Shown here: positions 14,039 through 18,712 of the stretch, piece by piece
Numbering within the stretch: the stretch's first letter is position 1
Layout of the letters: every line of letters starts with the position of its first letter
Assembly: GCA_937902455.1 (NCBI GenBank)
Contig: CALELI010000188.1
Span: forward strand, 1-18,712
Direction: 5' to 3'
DNA: 18,712 bases
DNA from: an uncultured Prevotellaceae bacterium
Lineage (GTDB): Bacteria; Bacteroidota; Bacteroidia; Bacteroidales; Bacteroidaceae
Translations under genes and position numbers: made by a program
Notes under the pieces: model-generated
Databases searched by the model: none
The model's input: the letters and a program-made list of their open reading frames with translations, nothing else
What the model was told of the DNA's origin: nothing

Positions 14039-15820
14039 ATGGCCCGTTTTTTTTCAACAATCGCACTATTTTTCATCTGCCTCGCATCCTATTCACAGGC
14101 GATGATCAACACATCAAGTAGAAAGACCACATCCCTCGACGGACAGTGGAAGTACATCGTCGATCCCTACGGACATGGCGACGGCTCCTTCTGGCGTGAC
14201 CGTAAATTCGACGGAATCCATCTCCAGGACTATGACTTCGACACCTCACGCGACATCCACGTCCCTGGTGACTGGAACACCCAGAACCCGCAACTCTATT
14301 ATTACGAAGGTCGCCTGTGGTATCGCAAGAAATTCACGGTCGACAGTCCATCACCAGCCTCAAGGTACTTCATTCATTTTGGTGCGGCCAACTACAAGTC
14401 ATCAGTATGGCTCAACGGCAAGAAGGTCGGAGACCATGAAGGAGGATATACTTCGTTCGAATTCGACGTTACCGACAAGGTACTCCTCCAAGGTGAGAAC
14501 TCGCTTGTGGTACGTGTCAACAACACTCGCCTCGCCGATGGCATCCCTACCTACAACACCGACTGGTGGAACTACGGAGGTCTCACACGTTCTGTATATC
14601 TCATCGAGGTCGACCCGACTTATATCTACGACTACAGCGTCCGCATCTCCGACGATTTCAGGCAGGTCATCGGATACGTACAGCTGAAAGGAGAGAACAT
14701 AGCAAATCAGAAAGTCCGGATTTCCATTCCCGAACTGAAGATAGACAAGGAGTTCCTCACCGATACCGAAGGACATGTAGACTATGCCATCAAAGCCAAG
14801 AACGTACAGCTCTGGACTCCGGACACACCAAAACTCTATGATGTCAGCATCACCCTCGATGGCGGAAAGACTGCCGGTACACTCACCGACCAGATTGGGT
14901 TCCGTACCATCAAGACCGAAGGCAGTAAGATTCTTCTCAACGGCAAGCCTGTATTCCTTGCCGGAATCAGCATCCACGAAGAGACATTCGGTGACAGCCG
15001 CCGAGCCGTCGATGCCAAGGACGACGAGGTCATCCTCCGGGCAGCCAAGGAACTGGGATGCAACTACGTACGTCTCGCCCACTACCCTCACAACGAGGAC
15101 ATGACAAAGACTGCCGACCGTCTCGGCCTCCTCGTATGGTCTGAAATCCCACTCTACTGGGGTATCGACTGGAAGAACGAGCATACTTACGACCTCGCCG
15201 TACAGCAACTGACCGAGATGATAAGCCGCGACCGCAACCGGGCATCCGTCATCATCTGGTCCATCGCCAACGAGACGGGAGTCAACCCTACCCGCACGGC
15301 ATTCCTCACACGCCTCGCCAATGAAGCACGCCGCCAGGACGGTACACGTCTCATCAGTGCAGCACTCCAGAATGTCAACAAACGGCTCTCACGCTTCGTC
15401 TATACAGTGGAAGACCCACTCCATGAAGCATTCGACCTCTTCTCATTCAACGAGTATATCGGCTGGTACGATGCCACAAAGGAAGCATGCGACAGCATCA
15501 CATGGGTATTGCCTGAGAACAAGCCTATCATCATAAGTGAGTTCGGAGGTGGAGCAAAGATTGGTCGTCACAGCGGGAATGACGCATACTTCTCCGAAGA
15601 CAACATGGCTGACCTCTACCGCCATCAGTTCGTCATGCTCGGCAAGATAAAGGGACTGGCAGGTACATCCCCATGGATACTCAAGGACTTCCGTTCGCCC
15701 CATCGCGCACTCGTAGGCATCCAGGATGACTTTAACCGCAAGGGCATCTACACCGACAAGGGCGAGAAGAAACTCGCCTGGCCTATTGTCAAAGCCTGGA
15801 ACGACGCCCATACGAAGTAA
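14039..15820 (+). CDS. GH2 beta-glucuronidase, exported
   Basis: Expected to remove terminal beta-linked glucuronic acid, with retention. Signal peptide 1-21 (MARFFSTIALFF to YSQA). Then the GH2 sugar-binding domain (SLDGQWKY to about 180), the family signature NYGGLTRSVYL, an Ig-like domain and the TIM barrel. Acid/base E412 is in IANE and nucleophile E501 in ISEFGGG. An N566-R-K568 motif (FNRKGIYT) matches the N-x-K carboxylate clamp of beta-glucuronidases. These four numbers are nearly those of E. coli GUS (413, 504, 566, 568), and the length (593 aa) is close to its 603. A few GH2 enzymes with N-x-K act on galacturonides, so that remains possible. No Shine-Dalgarno: the ATG follows the heptamer tract. 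It is second in its operon and ends at a strong terminator. Confidence 0.88.
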   Translation: MARFFSTIALFFICLASYSQAMINTSSRKTTSLDGQWKYIVDPYGHGDGSFWRDRKFDGIHLQDYDFDTSRDIHVPGDWNTQNPQLYYYEGRLWYRKKFTVDSPSPASRYFIHFGAANYKSSVWLNGKKVGDHEGGYTSFEFDVTDKVLLQGENSLVVRVNNTRLADGIPTYNTDWWNYGGLTRSVYLIEVDPTYIYDYSVRISDDFRQVIGYVQLKGENIANQKVRISIPELKIDKEFLTDTEGHVDYAIKAKNVQLWTPDTPKLYDVSITLDGGKTAGTLTDQIGFRTIKTEGSKILLNGKPVFLAGISIHEETFGDSRRAVDAKDDEVILRAAKELGCNYVRLAHYPHNEDMTKTADRLGLLVWSEIPLYWGIDWKNEHTYDLAVQQLTEMISRDRNRASVIIWSIANETGVNPTRTAFLTRLANEARRQDGTRLISAALQNVNKRLSRFVYTVEDPLHEAFDLFSFNEYIGWYDATKEACDSITWVLPENKPIIISEFGGGAKIGRHSGNDAYFSEDNMADLYRHQFVMLGKIKGLAGTSPWILKDFRSPHRALVGIQDDFNRKGIYTDKGEKKLAWPIVKAWNDAHTK

Positions 15821-15824
15821 TACA

Positions 15825-15871
15825 AACAACGGGTGATAATGTCTTACAAGCACCATCACCCGTTGTTTTTT
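15825..15871. terminator. Rho-independent terminator after GH2
   Basis: A perfect 13-bp inverted repeat: AACAACGGGTGAT at 15825-15837 and its complement at 15855-15867, with a 17-nt loop, followed by a short T run to 15871. It lies between converging genes (GH2 rightward, nuclease leftward), so it may stop transcription from both sides, but the T run favours the rightward direction. Confidence 0.85.
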
Positions 15872-15883
15872 AGTTTATGGAAA

Positions 15884-16675
15884 TCACCCAAACAAATCAT
15901 TCAGCACTTTCGCCAGGCGTAGCCCACCTTTCAGGAACTGCTGCTCGATTACCGGTGCCCAGCGAGCTACCTCGTCATACGACACCTTCTTCCCTACGGG
16001 AGTCTCCTCGTACACCTTCTGGGTAATCCTGTAAGTATCCTCGCCCCAGTCGTATGGCGAACCTTCGGTAATGATTGCAATAGCCTTCTTGTCTACCCTG
16101 TCAATCTGGTCAACCCATTCGCTGTATGTCCATTTGTGTGCATTCTCTATCAGTCCCGAATCCCAGATGCTATGGAGGTTCGTACCATTATTGAAAAACT
16201 GCACCTGCCATTTGTTTCCACCGGCATCTTCCTTACGCCCCATGTGCATCGGACAGTGCAAGTCTCCCACCAGATGCACCAGCATTCTGAGGGCGATAGC
16301 CTGAGCCTCGTGGTTCAGCAATCCGTCCTTCAATGCAGTAACCTGCGCACTGATGGCCGTCAGCACGTCACCGCTCTCGTTCTCTACAGCATTGGCATAA
16401 GTCTCGTCCATCCCAACATCCCTGTAATGCCAGGTCTTGGTGTAAGCAAATTCCTTCTGATGACTGGCATTATCCATCCAGTTCGACCAGTACACAATCG
16501 ATTTACCGTCAAAGATTTCTGCAATCCGTTTCCTTGCAGCCTTCTTCAGATGTCGTTCCGCGATGGCGCAGGTGACGTCATGTCCCTTCTGTCCCCATGC
16601 CCACGCATCAGCACAGATCATTCCCATGCCTACCACCAGGCATACAAACCAAATAAAATCACCTCTTTTTTTCAT
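15884..16675 (-). CDS. S1/P1-type nuclease, exported
   Basis: A zinc-dependent nuclease for single-stranded nucleic acid, acting outside the cytoplasm, probably in nucleotide or phosphate scavenging. The signal peptide ends at ADAWA, exposing W as residue 1 of the mature protein, whose main chain is a zinc ligand in this family. The other ligand motifs are all present: WGQKGH, WMDNAS, KTWHYRD, VHLVGDLHCPMHMG and LHSIWD. The 263 aa length is normal. It starts 39 bp after the dehydratase stop, so it may be read from that promoter; I see no clear promoter in the gap. No functional link to the sugar enzymes is evident. Confidence 0.9.
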   Translation of the reverse strand: MKKRGDFIWFVCLVVGMGMICADAWAWGQKGHDVTCAIAERHLKKAARKRIAEIFDGKSIVYWSNWMDNASHQKEFAYTKTWHYRDVGMDETYANAVENESGDVLTAISAQVTALKDGLLNHEAQAIALRMLVHLVGDLHCPMHMGRKEDAGGNKWQVQFFNNGTNLHSIWDSGLIENAHKWTYSEWVDQIDRVDKKAIAIITEGSPYDWGEDTYRITQKVYEETPVGKKVSYDEVARWAPVIEQQFLKGGLRLAKVLNDLFG

Positions 16676-16714
16676 TTTGATAAAAGGGCATCACTAATCT
16701 ATTATTGCTCTCTG

Positions 16715-18658
16715 CTAATCCAGCACTTCGTACTTCGACTGCCTGCTCTTGTATTCGGGAACGATTTCCTTCATCTTCTTCACAATGGCCATGTCGTCGT
16801 ATGTTAAGGAGAGGTCGTAGAGGTCCTGCTCGTTCTTCAGAGCTTCTTCGTATGGGTATTCCCTGACGGACGCAATCTTTATCTTTGGATGGTTCGTCGG
16901 CTTTGTCTGTTCCTCATCGTTGAGTACTTCCTCGTAGAGTTTCTCGCCGTCGCGCAGGCCAGTGTAGATGATCTTCACGTCCTTTGCACCCATGAGGTCG
17001 ATCATTCGCTGTGCGAGGTCGGCAATACGGACAGGCTCACCCATGTCGAACACGAATATCTCGCCTCCATGTCCCATAGTTCCTGCCTCGAGTACCAGTC
17101 GGCATGCTTCCGGTATGAGCATGAAGAAACGGATGATATCTGGATGTGTGACGGTCACTGGTCCTCCATGCAGTATCTGCTGCTTGAAGGTCGGAATGAC
17201 AGAGCCATTGCTGCCGAGTACGTTTCCGAACCTGGTAGTGACAAACTGGCATGTCTCTTCTCCTGTAGCCTGTGTGCGTTCATAGAGCTTCTTGTTGAGA
17301 GCCTGACAGTAAATCTCGCAGATTCGCTTCGAGCAGCCCATCACGTTAGTCGGATTCACGGCCTTGTCGGTAGAGATCATCACGAACTTCTTCGTACCGT
17401 ACTTCACGGCCATGTCGGCTATCACGCGCGTACCATATACATTATTCTGGATGGCAAGTGCAGGGTTGTACTCCATCATCGGCACGTGCTTGTAGGCTGC
17501 AGCATGGAACACATATTCCGGACGATGGTCGCGGAAGAGCTGCTCCATGTGTGTGGCGTTGGTGATGGATGTTACGATGGTAAGTGCCTTGACATCCGGG
17601 AACTTATTTGCCATCATGAGGCGTGTGTCGTGCATAGGGGTCTCGGCCTGGTCGATGAGGATCATCTCCTCAGGCTGGAACTTGGCTACCTGCTTGACTA
17701 TCTCGTGACCGATACTGCCTGCGGCACCTGTGATGAGGATTCGCCTTCCACGAAGCATCCGCCCTATGGCCTCCATGTCGACTTCTATCTTCTGACGAGG
17801 CAACAGATCCTCCACGCTCACGGCCTTGAGAGTACTGTGGTTGATATTGGTGCTGCCGTCCCATTCCTGTTCACGCGGCATCATCATGATCTTGATGTCA
17901 TTCTGGATGAAGAGGTCGATCATGTTCTGGCAGTTATTGACAAAGAAATCCTGCACCAGTGGACTGACAAGTACAGTACGTACGTGCTTTTTACGAATGA
18001 AATCCACGAGATGCGGGTCTGTATCACTCAGTATCGGTTGGTTCATCAGAGTATGTCCCATCATGTCGGGATAGTTGGTGATGAATCCCACAAGGTTATA
18101 CTGTACAGGGTGCTGGCTACGGATACTCTTGGCAAGTCCCACTCCGCCTTCCTTGGTTCCGAAGATCATGGCATTCTCGGCCCTCTCGTAGACATAACGA
18201 GTGTCGTAGGCCACCTTTATGATGACACGCACACCCCACATGGCGATGGTAGCTATCAGTGAGCCATACATCAGGTCGTGGGCAGATATGGTTGCGAGAT
18301 AGTTATCCGAATGCATACATAAACGTACACTTTCTACGAGTACGCTTCCAAGGAACAATGCTCCCATCACTCGCAGGAGGTCAATGAAGGATGAGTACCG
18401 CACCACTCCGCTGTAAGTCTTGAAAATGCGGAATGCAATGATGAAGAATATGAGATAAATAAGTTCAGAAACCATCAACTTCGGAAAATGATTGATGACT
18501 TCATTACATCCTACATTTAAGGTGTGTGCAGTACACAGACTAAGGAACACTATAAGACTGTCGCACAGCAATACACTCCAATAGGGCAAGGCCTGCCTGC
18601 TGAAATACCAGTGCAGCAACTTGCCAGTTAACACATGTATTCTCCTTTTCAGCTCCAT
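16715..18658 (-). CDS. Membrane-bound nucleotide-sugar 4,6-dehydratase (CapD/WbpM type)
   Basis: Probably converts UDP-GlcNAc or a related sugar nucleotide to its 4-keto-6-deoxy form for capsule, O-antigen or glycan synthesis. The N-terminal third has about four hydrophobic helices (about 25-170), then a first nucleotide-binding-like domain (AMIFGTKEGGVG). The catalytic Rossmann domain starts at G311 (TGAAGSIG) and shows FHAAAYKHVPMME and STDKAVNPTNVMG. D431 and K432, with M440 and K444 replacing the usual Y-x3-K, mark the WbpM/PglF/FlaA1 branch. C-terminal GLRDGEKLYEE is typical. The ATG at 18658 (MELKRRIHV) is preferred; a TTG at 18670 would add four residues. Length 647 aa agrees with the long membrane form. 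Such genes usually open polysaccharide loci, so relatives may lie beyond the right edge. Confidence 0.92.
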   Translation of the reverse strand: MELKRRIHVLTGKLLHWYFSRQALPYWSVLLCDSLIVFLSLCTAHTLNVGCNEVINHFPKLMVSELIYLIFFIIAFRIFKTYSGVVRYSSFIDLLRVMGALFLGSVLVESVRLCMHSDNYLATISAHDLMYGSLIATIAMWGVRVIIKVAYDTRYVYERAENAMIFGTKEGGVGLAKSIRSQHPVQYNLVGFITNYPDMMGHTLMNQPILSDTDPHLVDFIRKKHVRTVLVSPLVQDFFVNNCQNMIDLFIQNDIKIMMMPREQEWDGSTNINHSTLKAVSVEDLLPRQKIEVDMEAIGRMLRGRRILITGAAGSIGHEIVKQVAKFQPEEMILIDQAETPMHDTRLMMANKFPDVKALTIVTSITNATHMEQLFRDHRPEYVFHAAAYKHVPMMEYNPALAIQNNVYGTRVIADMAVKYGTKKFVMISTDKAVNPTNVMGCSKRICEIYCQALNKKLYERTQATGEETCQFVTTRFGNVLGSNGSVIPTFKQQILHGGPVTVTHPDIIRFFMLIPEACRLVLEAGTMGHGGEIFVFDMGEPVRIADLAQRMIDLMGAKDVKIIYTGLRDGEKLYEEVLNDEEQTKPTNHPKIKIASVREYPYEEALKNEQDLYDLSLTYDDMAIVKKMKEIVPEYKSRQSKYEVLD

Positions 18659-18696
18659 ATCTATATACAAAATCTGTTCAATTTATCGTATGACAT

Positions 18697-18710
18697 TTCA
18701 TTATTCATTT
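18697..18710. repeat. Two 7-bp units (TTCATTN) upstream of the dehydratase gene
   Basis: TTCATTA and TTCATTT in phase, cut off by the window end. On the gene's strand the word is AATGAA, as in the tract upstream of lysS. Only two units are visible, so this could be chance. Confidence 0.35.
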
Positions 18711-18712
18711 TT

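Noticed and set aside
18659..18670. TTG start for the dehydratase, four codons upstream
   Set aside because: ATG at 18658 is available and gives a normal N-terminus.
1..18712. Insertion sequence, prophage or integrative element
   Set aside because: No transposase, integrase or phage gene is present, codon use is even across genes, and no tRNA or attachment site was found.

Overview
The window looks like chromosomal DNA of a Bacteroidales bacterium, probably Prevotellaceae (inference). The evidence is promoters of the Bacteroidetes type (TAnnTTTGCA at the -7 position) in front of lysS, the GH95 gene, the GH3 gene and the double esterase; no clear Shine-Dalgarno sequences; many exported glycoside hydrolases; a DUF4491 membrane protein; and a C-terminal tail like those of type IX-secreted proteins. 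Coding regions favour C/G-ending codons, while the gaps are very AT-rich.

Layout. 1-442 (-): 5' part of lysS, running off the left edge. 443-805: a 363-bp gap holding the lysS promoter, a 4+4 array of ATTAAT-type octamers arranged as a large inverted repeat, the GH95 promoter and a possible 7-codon leader ORF. 806-6248 (+): GH95 alpha-L-fucosidase, an exported alpha/beta-hydrolase esterase, a short-chain dehydrogenase and a DUF4491 membrane protein, closely spaced and likely co-transcribed at least in part. 6279-11196 (-): GH51 arabinofuranosidase, downstream of a GH3 beta-glucosidase/xylosidase. 11303-15820 (+), divergent from GH3: a two-catalytic-domain esterase (carboxylesterase B plus CE1) and a GH2 beta-glucuronidase, ended by a strong terminator. 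15884-18658 (-): an S1/P1-type nuclease downstream of a membrane-bound CapD/WbpM-type nucleotide-sugar dehydratase.

The carbohydrate genes could together strip side chains from a plant polysaccharide carrying fucose, arabinofuranose, glucuronic acid and ester groups, such as a decorated glucuronoarabinoxylan or arabinogalactan. There is no SusC/SusD pair, regulator or endo-acting enzyme here, so this is an accessory side-chain cluster or part of a locus that continues elsewhere.

The least explained content is in the gaps: (i) the phased octamer array between lysS and GH95; (ii) degenerate tandem repeats with a strict 7-bp period but different words in at least six places, often touching start codons, stop codons or promoters; and (iii) a nearly identical repeat of about 60 bp in the gap between gene 1 and gene 2 of both divergent operons, so that the two mRNAs would carry complementary stretches. 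I saw no tRNA, rRNA, CRISPR array, transposase or prophage gene.
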